DNA from: Trichoderma breve
Taxonomy: Eukaryota > Ascomycota > Sordariomycetes > Hypocreales > Hypocreaceae
DNA length: 64,000 bases
Reading direction: 5' to 3'
Assembly: GCF_028502605.1 (NCBI RefSeq)
Contig: NC_079232.1
Span: 806,001 to 870,000 of the forward strand
Under the pieces are notes generated by a model. It made no database searches. It worked only from the letters and a program-made list of their open reading frames with translations, and was not told the origin of the DNA. This document shows positions 11,569 through 21,557 of this stretch, piece after piece; the stretch's first letter is position 1, and each line of letters opens with the position of its first letter. The position numbers and the translations under genes were made by a program.

Positions 11569-14218
11569 CTACCAACCATCTCCCCACCCATCATCATCGT
11601 CGTCTGCTTCTTTCGGTGCCAGATCAATCTTCTTAGCAGCTGCGGGCTTCGCTGCCGGTTTTGCCACGGGCTTCGCCACTGTCTTTGTTATAGGCTTCTT
11701 GGCCGTGGTAGTCTTTGATAGTCCCTTTGGCAATGGTTTGCTCGGTCCCTTCTTCGCTTGCGCCGCTAGCCATCCTGCAAAATCGGGCTCATCTTCGCCA
11801 AAGGGCGTCGCGGACACAGTTGTTGATGCATTGGCAGCTGCAGCAGGCGTCTCAAAAGCGTCATCATCTCCCATATCACCCCAAGCGTCACCTGCGTCAT
11901 CATCGTCGTCGGGCAGAAACTGTCCAGCTATCGCACTGGCGACACTAGGTGTCGATGGGCCTGATGCTGGGGGAGGAGATGTCACGGCTTGGCGGTGAAG
12001 AGATGATGCGGATGCTGTAGCCGGCTTCTTCACCTCAGTTTCAGGTAATGGAGAAACAGGACCTGGGCTCGGGCTATTGGCAGTTTGCATATCCCCAGCC
12101 ACAGCAGTAAGCTTGTTTGTGAATGATGAAATGGCCCAGCCCGCCCAACTGCTTCCGGAAGATGCGCCTGGTTGTACCGTGCTCCCCTGAGCAGCAGCGG
12201 CATCGGCCGATTGGGGTGGAGGTAGAGCGGTTTCAGGCATGGCAGCAGCTGCTTTGCGAACTTTTTGCAAATAGATGTCCATTGTTTTCGAGGCTTGGTC
12301 CCGGATTACTTTTTCCTTGTCAATCAAAGCTGGGCATATCACTGGTAAAACGCGGTTGGCGCTATCATCCTCATTAAAATATTCGGCTGTTGCAGCGAGT
12401 GCCATGAGTGCTGCATTTCTCGCGTGCACAAAGGGATCGCGCAAGGAACGTGTAAAAGCAGCTATCAACACTTTGGATCTTGAAGATGTGCCAAGGTTCT
12501 TTGCAATTTTGCCGAGACAGATGGTGGTGTTTGTGCGAATGCCAGGCTGTTCATCGTTTGCCGTCTTTGCCAGCTGCTTCAAAAGGTCGCCGTTGATAGT
12601 GCGGTCTGAGAGCTTGCCAATGACAACCAGCACAGATTTCAATGTCTGCTCTCGAACAACGGGCGTCGCATCTGTAAACCCAGTAACCTAATGCTACTAT
12701 CAGCACACCAATTCTCGCAGTAAGAAAGGAAGGCAGTTTGCTTACTAGTTGTGGGAAGATCTTGTCATTGACGACTCTTTGTGATAATTGATCAATGATA
12801 AGTGGAAGGCTGTCCAGCAGGCACACCCGAATGCCACGATCAGGATTCGCAAAGGCTCGAATAATGAAAGGCGTAATCTTTAGCTCAAAATCGTCAGAGG
12901 GCAACTTGGCAGCTATTTTTAGCACGACAGTGAGAGCTTTGGGACCGCCACCGCCGAATTCAACCGACTTGACAAGCTCTGGGAGGACTTTGGCTTTGAA
13001 AAATTCTTCGGGAAAATCATCTGTTACTTTTTCCAAATCACTACCGTCGCGAGTTAGACAAGAACCAAGCATATGATACAAGGGATATATCTTACTTGAG
13101 AAACTCCTCGCGCTCATCAGGGTTCTTCACCCCTAAATTCTCTATCCCGTCCGTTAGGTGAATCAACGGAGTATCAAAAAAAGCGCCTGATCGTCGTCCA
13201 AGGTCTAGAAAATTGCCGGCACTAATTCGTGCCTTGGGGTTGGCGTTGCAGAGGCGTTTATAGCTTGTCTGCATGGACGGGGGTATGTTTTTGGTTTGGC
13301 CAGCTTGGTCTGGGCCGTGAAAGTCTCCATTAAAGACTTCAAAGATGAGAGTTCCAAAATTGAACGAATCTACGGCGTAGGTAGGGTGTGCCTTTGTCGC
13401 GGCCCATCCTCCTTGAGCCACCTCTGGCGGCGCATATCGACCAGAGTCGGGAACCAAGCTTCCGAAGCTCTAGAAGCAAGATTAGCGATTGTTCATATCC
13501 TGCTTTGGCGTAATGTGCAACTTACATCAAGAGTAGACTCGCTTTCCTTAACGTTACTTAGAACTTCGAAACCTCCCAGTTTCCACTCTCCGCTTTCTGT
13601 GGTATATATTGAGCCGACTCTTAGGCTGCCGTGTTTTGATGTCGCATCGTCATTGATGAATTTGAGTGTTTGCTGCAGCACAATCAGCATTTAGGCTTTT
13701 CGGATGAGATTCCAGCACAATTCCTACAGCGACAGTATATAGACCCCATTTGATCGTCTCGGGACTCAAGCTCTTCCTTCGAACGTGCCATCGAAGAGGA
13801 GTGACGCGCTCGGTAGCGATGTAGATGTACGTGTCTGTCTAGTCGCTCGACAGTCAGCTTTGGGGCGCATCGCATTCGTGGTGGTCGTATCGCATACCTC
13901 GACAGTGTCCAGCACCTTGATGACTCCTGGATGCCGCAACGTGCGCAGCTTTCTCAGCGCGTTCTTTGCAAGAGGCAGCAGGCTCTTCTTTGCCGTGCTA
14001 TCGAACGAGAATATACTGCAGTTCGAACCATCCTCCTATTACTCGCGACGATTAGTTCAGGCGACGCAGCATCCGCAACCAGCAGGCCAGCCTACCCGCC
14101 TTGTCCCATTGTACAGCGTCCAGATTGATTCGTCAACGTCGACCTTGTCGCCAAAAGTGTAGGGAAACGGGGGTCCCTGGGACATGGCCGAAGCCACGGC
14201 CGACTTTAGAAAGTCCAT
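11569..14218 (-). CDS. SCY1: SCY1-like pseudokinase (CEX1/SCYL1 family)
   Basis: This is a pseudokinase-HEAT protein of the Scy1/Cex1/SCYL1 family, which links tRNA export and COPI or Golgi traffic in yeast and animals. There are seven exons with introns at 14036-14095, 13839-13897, 13673-13727, 13470-13525, 13041-13095 and 12688-12745, giving 768 aa. The kinase-like region (residues 1 to about 240) starts with PFPYTFGDKVDVDESIW and has NGTRREDGS and LVPDSGRYAPPEV, but no glycine loop, VAIK lysine, HRD or DFG, so it should be inactive. HEAT repeats follow (about 290-540), including EFFKAKVLPELVKSV and ALIDKEKVIRDQA. The C-terminal 200 residues are Ala/Pro/Asp-rich and end in DDDDDGWGDGW, typical of fungal members. 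All exon phases join without breaks. Confidence 0.9.
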
Positions 14219-15935
14219 GTCGAGCTGTTCGGAGCGAGGCCGTCGAGAGGTATGCAGAGAGGTGGCAGCATAAAGAGAGCTGTCGTTGATTGCGCATCAA
14301 CCTAGCAGCTAGATTGAAGACATCTGGCACGTGTCAAACACGGCTACCTAATGTATCCATGCCCCTCCGTTGCACGGCGTCGTTTAAGCGACTCGCCGCT
14401 AAATTGGGCCGCTCTCAGGGCATGGCGTGCCGCTGCACGCTAACTGTAGAACCACCTGCAACAAACAGAGGTAGTGCAAGTAGTGGTACAGAAGACGCTT
14501 GGAACGCTGTAGATCAAATGGATCGCTTCCATCAGACCCCTGACGCAGTTTTCTAAAATCTGACCCAGAGTCAAACCTGTCGACAGCTGCAGAGGCATCA
14601 GAAATCAGAAACCAAGGGTCCAACTGACTGCACCCACGGATTCAGCCACAAGACAAAATAAATGCAATTAAACCCCTTAACGAAGCGACGAACCCCCAAG
14701 CCATGCCATGAGATGAAGTCTTAGGTAAGCCATCCACGCGCTATGATGTACATGTACTCCTGCAGTGCCCTCCGCGGACCCGGTACAGGTACTCGTGTGT
14801 ACTCGTACTGGACTGTGCCGTGCCCAGCTTGGTTCAGTTCAGAGGGCGCTGGCCGTTATAGGGCGCTTGGGCCCCTACGACCAACGAGCCGCCGCGAGCC
14901 AACCATCGACGCCTTTCCTCAGCCTTGCTCCCAATCTTTTTCTCTCCTCAACGCGCGCAGCCGCGGGGGAGCGAGAAGCTGGAATTTGGCGATCCTGTTG
15001 CCTTTGCCCAAGCACCTGCGCTCTTCCAGTACCAGCCTCGCGAGTGTCAAGCCGAGCTTCGCATCGTCGGAATTCTCCGAGGCCATCCGCTTCCACAACT
15101 TTCTTCAGATATCTGTGCCATGAGCACGACGCTGACCTCCCGTTGGTGGGCTCAAAGTAAGTTGTCGAGGCAAAAGCCTTCCATTTGTGTTTTCTCCTTA
15201 CATCTGCCCGGTTCCTCGCCGCAATGGATGATGCCGAAATGGTAAAAGGTCTGACCGAATGGAACCTCCTGGTTGTGGCCCCCCTGTGTCTTCTTGGTTT
15301 GAACAGACGCTTCCCGTTCACGGTAACGCGTCAAGCAGCAGCTCCCGCCAGACCCTCAGGATGGGATTCGATCCCCTGTTCCTTGTCGGAAGGCGTCAAG
15401 TGCTGCATATTATCAAGACTCGCGTCGCACACGGAGTCTCTGTTCTCTCTCATCTCGCCCCACGGACTGAGACCAAAGGCCGCGACGCACAATGGCTGCT
15501 CATGCGAGCAGTTTTCCTCTCAAGAAGACACTCGAGGCCATAACCGTTGCTGTTCCTAGCCTGAAGTCACAAAAATAAACTGAAAAGATCTGACATTGAA
15601 GAGCGAACCAAACTTTGAATTCTACTGTGCACACCGAATGGACGATAGGACCTCGCTGACTAAGAAGCAGATTCTATATTCCTTGATGTTTGGTACACCT
15701 ACCTTGAGTCAAGGACTATTTCTCTGGATGGTTTTACACAAGGTCAACGCGCTGGGTTGTTTGTCAGATTGTGCACTTGATTCTTGGCATGACCACGCTG
15801 CAAAGTCTCGTCATCCTGCGTCGGGAAGTAATCTTGGCGCAATCCTTCAGCGAGATCCCTCCCCGGTGCCTGGAGTGCAATGATACTTGGCGAAACATCA
15901 TCTGGATTACTGTATGACTGGTGAGGCCCTCAGAT
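14219..15935. other. Divergent intergenic region
   Basis: This 1.7 kb region is shared by the divergent SCY1-like and zinc-knuckle genes. It contains GTACTCGTA-type motifs near 14785-14815 and several short frames on both strands without family features. A 5' UTR exon of the zinc-knuckle gene is possible, for example using the GTAAGT near 15152, but cannot be shown. Confidence 0.5.
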
Positions 15936-18014
15936 ATGAATCGCGATGAGGCGCTTAGGCTGAGGGGGAGTTGCTCAGTTTGGGGTTGCGAAGAGCCCAC
16001 ATTTGCAGAATCTCTCTGCTCTCAACACTATGCCCCCCATTTCGCTCCCAGGGCTCCTGGTCCCGAAGCGATTCGATCAGTACATAGGCCAAGGAAGACT
16101 CGCCGACCTCCTGGACGAACCGCGGCTGGTCCCCCGCTGAATAATTCTCAGTGGTCCGCGTATTCTGCGCGGCATAACGACTCCACTTTCTCATTTACTG
16201 AGAAAGCAATGCCAACTTCTTTCACACATCATTCACAACACCATCAAGAACCAAATCATATGCCACAACACCCGCCATTCGGATTCGGAGAGCCTCCGAT
16301 GCAACGGCAAAAACGGGGAATAGCAGAGGTCATAGAGGTCAACGCCTCGACAATCACGGTGGAGACCATGCCGCCTCGGCCTCGCGAGCCTTATTTTGTT
16401 CTGAATCCTGAATTTACGTCCATTGATCAAAGGCGCTCGCCATATACGCGTCCACAGCCTAATCAGGACTTCTCGCAGAGCAGACATGTGCCACCAAGTA
16501 CCATTCCTCGGCGTAACCTTGATCCTGTTGGTGGATATGCTGGTGCGGGTGTCGAATTTGCGTCGAATTTGAATTTTACTCATGCCCAACCATCCACTTT
16601 ACCTTCCAACATGCCTAGCGCCACTCATAAAAACCCTCCTCCTGCAACTGTGCCATCCACCCGCGTTGAAGATGCGAAGGTGGACGACCCGTCGACGATT
16701 ACTGTGGCTCCAGCGCCAAGCGGCCCAAGCCGAAGAAAGTCGGAATCAGGCAGGACACACAAGCGCGAGGGATCTACTATTCACGTTGCCCAACCTTTCA
16801 AGGAAAATCTCCCTTTGCATATATCTCCTAAAAAACGAAAGGCTGATAGCTCGGATGCTCAACCCAAAGGTAGAGACCCCTCTACAAAACAAAGACCAGA
16901 GGGAAGCTTTACACCCCCAGCATCAGAGAGGGAACGCGAATCGCGATTATCAAGCCAACCAGGAGAAGGCTATCAAACAGCTCCTTCAAACAGTTCTTCC
17001 AAAAATCAAAGCCGCAGGTCCAGTGCTAGTGACGACCAAGCTACAACTCAGCTACGGAATTCAAAAAGGGCTCAAGCACCAACTAAATTGATGCCTATGA
17101 TAGAAGTAGCCCTCGCCAAAGCCAACGAGCAGCTTGAAAATCATACCGTTTTCATCCAAGACGACGTTAGTGAACAAAATCCAACGCCTACATCTCAACA
17201 GTTGCAGCAGCCCGAGCCACAGGCGAATGGATTGAATGATGAACGAGAAAACGTGATTGCTACACCCCCTTCTACGCTCGAAATAGACGCCCCAGTGGAG
17301 CACGATACTATCACAGTGGCGACACAGAATATAGCAGCGACGATAATGGCAGAGGTGATAACGCCAGTGGAGCCTAGAACAGCAGAAGAGCCTAGGACGC
17401 CCAGGACGCCTAGGATGCCTAAAGTGCCCAGAGCTCATGTTTTTGATTCTGAGGCTTTTGATACCATGATTTATCGCCAGTCCACGTTGCGTCCGCCACC
17501 AGGTGTTTCTATACAGGCTCTTCCTCGACCAAAAACTCCAGTGCAGCAATCCTCGATTGAGGATCGAGGCCAATTCTTGGCAATTAATCCCGCGATTCAT
17601 TACCCATATAAGCGATCCGAGGAGTGGTACAAGGAAAAGGCGCTCGCGATACAGGCTCGCAGAGGACGCAAAGCATGGTTCGGCAAAGTGATTGAAAGGC
17701 GACGATGGTTGCGAGCAAAAGAGAGGGCAGAAGACGAACGGAATGCTGCAACGCAAAAATCAACAAGGACAGACCCGCAACCCTGGTCGTATGATCGCAT
17801 CATTGACTTTGGAGATGTTCCTGAAGAGGAGCTCCCAGACGATGTGCTGCAAAATCCGGCATGGGTCAAGGCATGCGCGTGGCATCGAGAAAATCAAGCA
17901 AAGAGGGTTTTCCGGGAGCGCGCAGCGAGGGATGCAATCGGGGAAGCATGGAGCCAGGCTGAGCGCATCATGGAAGATGCCAAATTGGCATCACAGCGAA
18001 GCCGACAGAAATGA
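15936..18014 (+). CDS. Zinc-knuckle, largely disordered protein of unknown function
   Basis: This is a 692-aa, single-exon protein that I do not recognise as a named family. Residues 13-31 form a compact C-x4-C-x9-C-x2-H knuckle (CSVWGCEEP..LCSQHY), like the short zinc sites seen in HNH-type nucleases and some plant WRKY-associated proteins. Residues about 60-500 are low-complexity, rich in Pro, Ser, Gln and His, with a TPRTPRMPK repeat. The C-terminal 200 residues are more ordered: FDSEAFDTMIYRQS, YPYKRSEEWYKEKALAIQARRGRKAWFGK and a charged helical segment. That block looks conserved in type and may be the functional domain. The frame opens before the first ATG, but the in-frame codons upstream are not ATG. 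Nuclear location and nucleic-acid contact are guesses. Confidence 0.72.
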   Translation: MNRDEALRLRGSCSVWGCEEPTFAESLCSQHYAPHFAPRAPGPEAIRSVHRPRKTRRPPGRTAAGPPLNNSQWSAYSARHNDSTFSFTEKAMPTSFTHHSQHHQEPNHMPQHPPFGFGEPPMQRQKRGIAEVIEVNASTITVETMPPRPREPYFVLNPEFTSIDQRRSPYTRPQPNQDFSQSRHVPPSTIPRRNLDPVGGYAGAGVEFASNLNFTHAQPSTLPSNMPSATHKNPPPATVPSTRVEDAKVDDPSTITVAPAPSGPSRRKSESGRTHKREGSTIHVAQPFKENLPLHISPKKRKADSSDAQPKGRDPSTKQRPEGSFTPPASERERESRLSSQPGEGYQTAPSNSSSKNQSRRSSASDDQATTQLRNSKRAQAPTKLMPMIEVALAKANEQLENHTVFIQDDVSEQNPTPTSQQLQQPEPQANGLNDERENVIATPPSTLEIDAPVEHDTITVATQNIAATIMAEVITPVEPRTAEEPRTPRTPRMPKVPRAHVFDSEAFDTMIYRQSTLRPPPGVSIQALPRPKTPVQQSSIEDRGQFLAINPAIHYPYKRSEEWYKEKALAIQARRGRKAWFGKVIERRRWLRAKERAEDERNAATQKSTRTDPQPWSYDRIIDFGDVPEEELPDDVLQNPAWVKACAWHRENQAKRVFRERAARDAIGEAWSQAERIMEDAKLASQRSRQK

Positions 18015-18647
18015 TGAGCCGTTACATACATCGCGTTCCTTTCTCCTTGCTTCTTTCACCTTTTTATTTTATTTTCCTCTTTCTATTCCTTCTTCTTTTT
18101 TCTTTCTTTTCTTCTTCTTCCTTAATCGTTTCTATTTTCTCTCTTCTCTTGTCTCCAGATATCCGCTCGGGCATTTATTTATTCTTTACGACAGGTTCGA
18201 TTTAGAGGCAGATTTTCACCGTCGCAAGGGTCCATGTTTGGCGTCTCGGAGGTACGAGGTTATAATGGGATGGGGTGCATATGGGAGATTTCTTTTCTTT
18301 TTTTTCTTTTTCCTTTTTTTCCCCTTCGTTTGTTATGATTTTTACCCTTCTTTTTTTTTAGAAGGGCGCAGATGGAACCACGTCTCGTGAGATGAATTGA
18401 TTCAACACTTTATATGCGAAATGCCGTGGGCTCAACGAGAGGAAGAATAATGACAGCATCCATATATTAGTACATAGCTTTTGGGGGTGCTCGCAAAAAT
18501 AGAAGAGGTTGTTTGTAAAATCAAATTCGATGCCGCTTTTTTGGTAACTGAAATCAATTAGCAGGCTACGTGCTATATACCCTCCCTTTCCACACTTTAT
18601 TCAACATAAATCCAACTTTGATACACTCGTTCCCTTCTTCCCTTCTT
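18015..18647. other. Convergent 3' flanks
   Basis: Long T/C tracts (18040-18140 and 18295-18360) follow the zinc-knuckle gene stop and are likely 3' UTR or termination sequence. The right part is aconitase 3' flank. No gene is seen. Confidence 0.55.
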
Positions 18648-21161
18648 TTATACACCCTTGGACAGCAGGTTCAAAGCACTGCCCGCCAGAATGAAGCCTG
18701 CCTGGTCCTTGCTCACAGCATGCTTGGTCGGGATCAGAATCTCCTCGCCACTCGCCTTCTTCACCTTGAGCTGAACCTCTCCCTTGCCCTTGTTGCGCAG
18801 CATCTCATACAATCCGACGGTGCTAACCTCGTCTCCGGCGGAAATCTTGTCATAATCAGCCTCGTTGGCGAAAGTCAGCGGCACGACGCCCTGCTTCTTG
18901 AGGTTTGTCTCGTGGATGCGGGCAAAGGACTTTGTCAGGACGACCCTGGCGCCGAGGTAGCGCGGCTGCAGGGCGGCGTGCTCGCGGGCGGAACCCTCGC
19001 CGTAGTTGTGCTCCGCGACGACGAGCCAGTCCTGGCCGCGGTCCTTCCAGCGCTGGCCGAGCTCGGGGATGGTGTGCCGTGAGCCGTCGAGGTCGTAGGC
19101 GGCGTTGACCTCGCCGGTCTCGGCGTTGACGGCGGTGTTGAGGGTGTTTGTGCTGATGTTGGGGAGGTGGCCCTTGTACTTGAGCCAGGGCCCCGCGGCG
19201 GAGATTGTGTCAGTAGTGCACTTGCCGGTGACCTTGACGAGGACGCGGAGGCCGGAGAGGTCGGACTCAGGGAAGGGCGCGAAGGGCTCGAGGAAGGCGA
19301 GGCGGTCCGAGGACGGGGAGATGGCGACCTGGACGCTGGGGTCGGGCTGCTGGGAGAGGACGCCGAGGGACGGGACGCCGGACTCGAAGGGGGTTGTGGG
19401 ACCCTCGAGGCCGTGGGGGGGTGAGAACTTGAAGTCCTTGCCGGAGGGGGTCTTGATGCTGTCGGTCATGGGGTTGAAGGTGGTTGAGCCGGCAAAGGCC
19501 ATGGCGGTGACAATCTCGGGCGAGGCGAGGAAGTTCATCGTCTCCGGGTTGCCGTCGTTTCGGCCACGGAAGTTGCGGTTGTAGGATGTGAGGATGGCAT
19601 TGGAGGTGCCCTTGGTGACGCCGTCCTGTCGCTGCCACTGGCCGATGCAAGGACCGCAGGCGTTGGACAGCACAACACCGCCGGCAGCTTCAAAGGTCTC
19701 GAGAGTGCCGTCACGCTCCAGGGTGGCGCGGATCTGCTCACTTCCGGGCGTAATGTAGAAGTCGGCGGCGGGCTTGAGACCTGCGTCGGCGGCCTCCTTG
19801 AGGAGACTCTCGACACGGGTCATGTCCTCGTAGGAGCTGTTGGTACAGCTGCCGATGAGGCCGGCGGACAGCTTCTCGGGCCACTGCTGGTCCTTGACAA
19901 CGTCCTTGAACTTGGATAGGGGGGTGGCCAGGTCGGGGGTGAAGGGGCCGTTGACGTGAGGCTCGAGCTCAGACAGGTTGATGGTGATGAGTTGATCATA
20001 TTCGGCGCCTTCATCTGCCTTGAACTGGAAGCGGGCATCCTCGGAGGTGCCGCTGCCGGGGAAGCTCTGCAGGGCCTTGATGTTTTCAACGGCCTGGCTC
20101 CTGCGGGTGGACTGGAGGTATCGTGCAGAAGCCTCGGTGTAAGGGAAGATGGACGTGGTCGCGCCAACTTCAGCACCCATGTTGCAGATGGTGGCCATAC
20201 CAGTAGCGCTCAGGGTATCAACACCAGGGCCGAAGTACTCGATGATGGAGCCAGTGCCACCACGAACAGTCAATTCGCCGGCCAGCTTCAGGATGACGTC
20301 CTTGGGCGCAACCCAGTCGTTGAGCTTGCCAGTGAGCTGAACACCCAGAACCTTCGGGGCCTTGAGCTCCCACGGCGCACCAACCAGCGCCTCAACAGCA
20401 TCAGCACCACCAACACCAATCGTCACCGTGCAGAGACCGCCGGCATTGGGGCTGTGGCTGTCCGTGCCCAGCATCATGAGGCCCGGCAGCGCATAGTTCT
20501 CCAGCACCGTCTGATGAATAATACCCGCGCCAGGCGGCCAAAAGTCCATGCCGTACTTGCGCGCCGCCGACTCGAGAAAGTCGAAAATCTCCTTATTAGC
20601 GCTGATACCCGCCGAAAGGTCGTCCTCAGCACCCTTGGAGCCCACGATCAAGTGGTCGCAGTGGATGCTGGCTGGGATCGCGGGCCTCTCGAGGTTGCAC
20701 GACATGAACTGCAGCAGCGCCATCTGCGCCGACGCATCCTGCATGTTGACCCGGTCGGGCTTGAGCAGCAGGTTCGCCTTTCCGCGAATGCTGCGCCCGC
20801 CGTCGGTGTTTGTGAGCAGCGACTCCTCGACATTGTCCAGGTGGCTGTAGAGGATCTTCTCGGCCAGCGTCAGGCGCTGCTTGCCCAGGACGCGCCGCAC
20901 GTCGGTGTATCTGGTGAAGAGCTTCTCGTACGTCGGCGGCAGGGACGTTGCAGTTGAGAATCTGCTCGACGAGATTCTCAATGCGCGGTGCGCTCCGGTT
21001 GCGGAGATGGATCCCGCTCGTCGCAAGAGGCTCTGGCAATCATCAAAGTTAGTCTTGCGTTTACTTTTTGATCTTGTTTGTGAATAGAAGAAAAGATAAA
21101 AGCATCAGATACTCACCGTCATGGCGCCTCCAGAACGGCCTGCCAGTTCAATTGGTGCCAT
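18648..21161 (-). CDS. acoB: AcoB/Aco2-type aconitate hydratase, mitochondrial
   Basis: This [4Fe-4S] dehydratase of the aconitase superfamily has 809 aa. The whole N-terminal half, with motifs such as RLTLAEKILYSHLDN, NLLLKPDRVNMQDASAQMALLQFMS and IHCDHLIVGSKGAEDDL, matches the fungal Aco2/AcoB branch and not the housekeeping Aco1. In yeast and Aspergillus that branch serves lysine biosynthesis (homocitrate to homoaconitate) more than the TCA cycle. The cluster cysteines are C411 (GSCTNSS), C474 and C477 (ACGPCIG). The swivel-domain motif HNYGEGSAREHAAL is present. A short first exon (21117-21161) is joined across an 84-nt intron (21033-21116) and supplies an Arg/Ser-rich presequence. Two in-frame ATGs exist in that exon. 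Pathway assignment is inference from branch type. Confidence 0.92.
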
Positions 21162-21557
21162 GTTGCACAATCAATCGCTGCTCTCGTGATGCTGGAGGGT
21201 GAATTTTTTTGGGCTGGATCGGAACTGATTGTCAATTGTTGGCATCGGATTGGAGGGGCATCGGAGCCACACGCCGGCGCACGGCTCCGTAGATCGAAAC
21301 TCTGGGCACTAAAAATTAAGACATTCCGGCATCTCCCAGGTCTGAGTCATGACACTCACGCATTGCCATATTCATTGAAAAGTCGTCATCTTGAATCAAC
21401 GTAATGCCTCAAATCTCTTTGCAGTACGAGTATTATATAGGTATCTCAACACCTGAACCAGCTTCATGTATCGTTCGTTGCCTCGGCCCAAATCCCATCA
21501 TACAAAAAAAAAGTCCATTCGTGCATGCCCTCTGCCTCATCATTCCGTTTTCTAGTT
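21162..21557. other. Intergenic region, aconitase promoter / NUP85 3' flank
   Basis: Both flanking genes are on the minus strand, so this is the aconitase promoter plus the NUP85 terminator region. No further feature is seen. Confidence 0.5.

Noticed and set aside
14875..15321. 148-codon minus-strand frame between divergent genes
   Set aside because: Basic, low-information composition that changes with frame; no start context or family feature.
19956..20957. 333-codon plus-strand frame opposite the aconitase gene
   Set aside because: Antisense shadow caused by GC-rich codon bias of the real gene.
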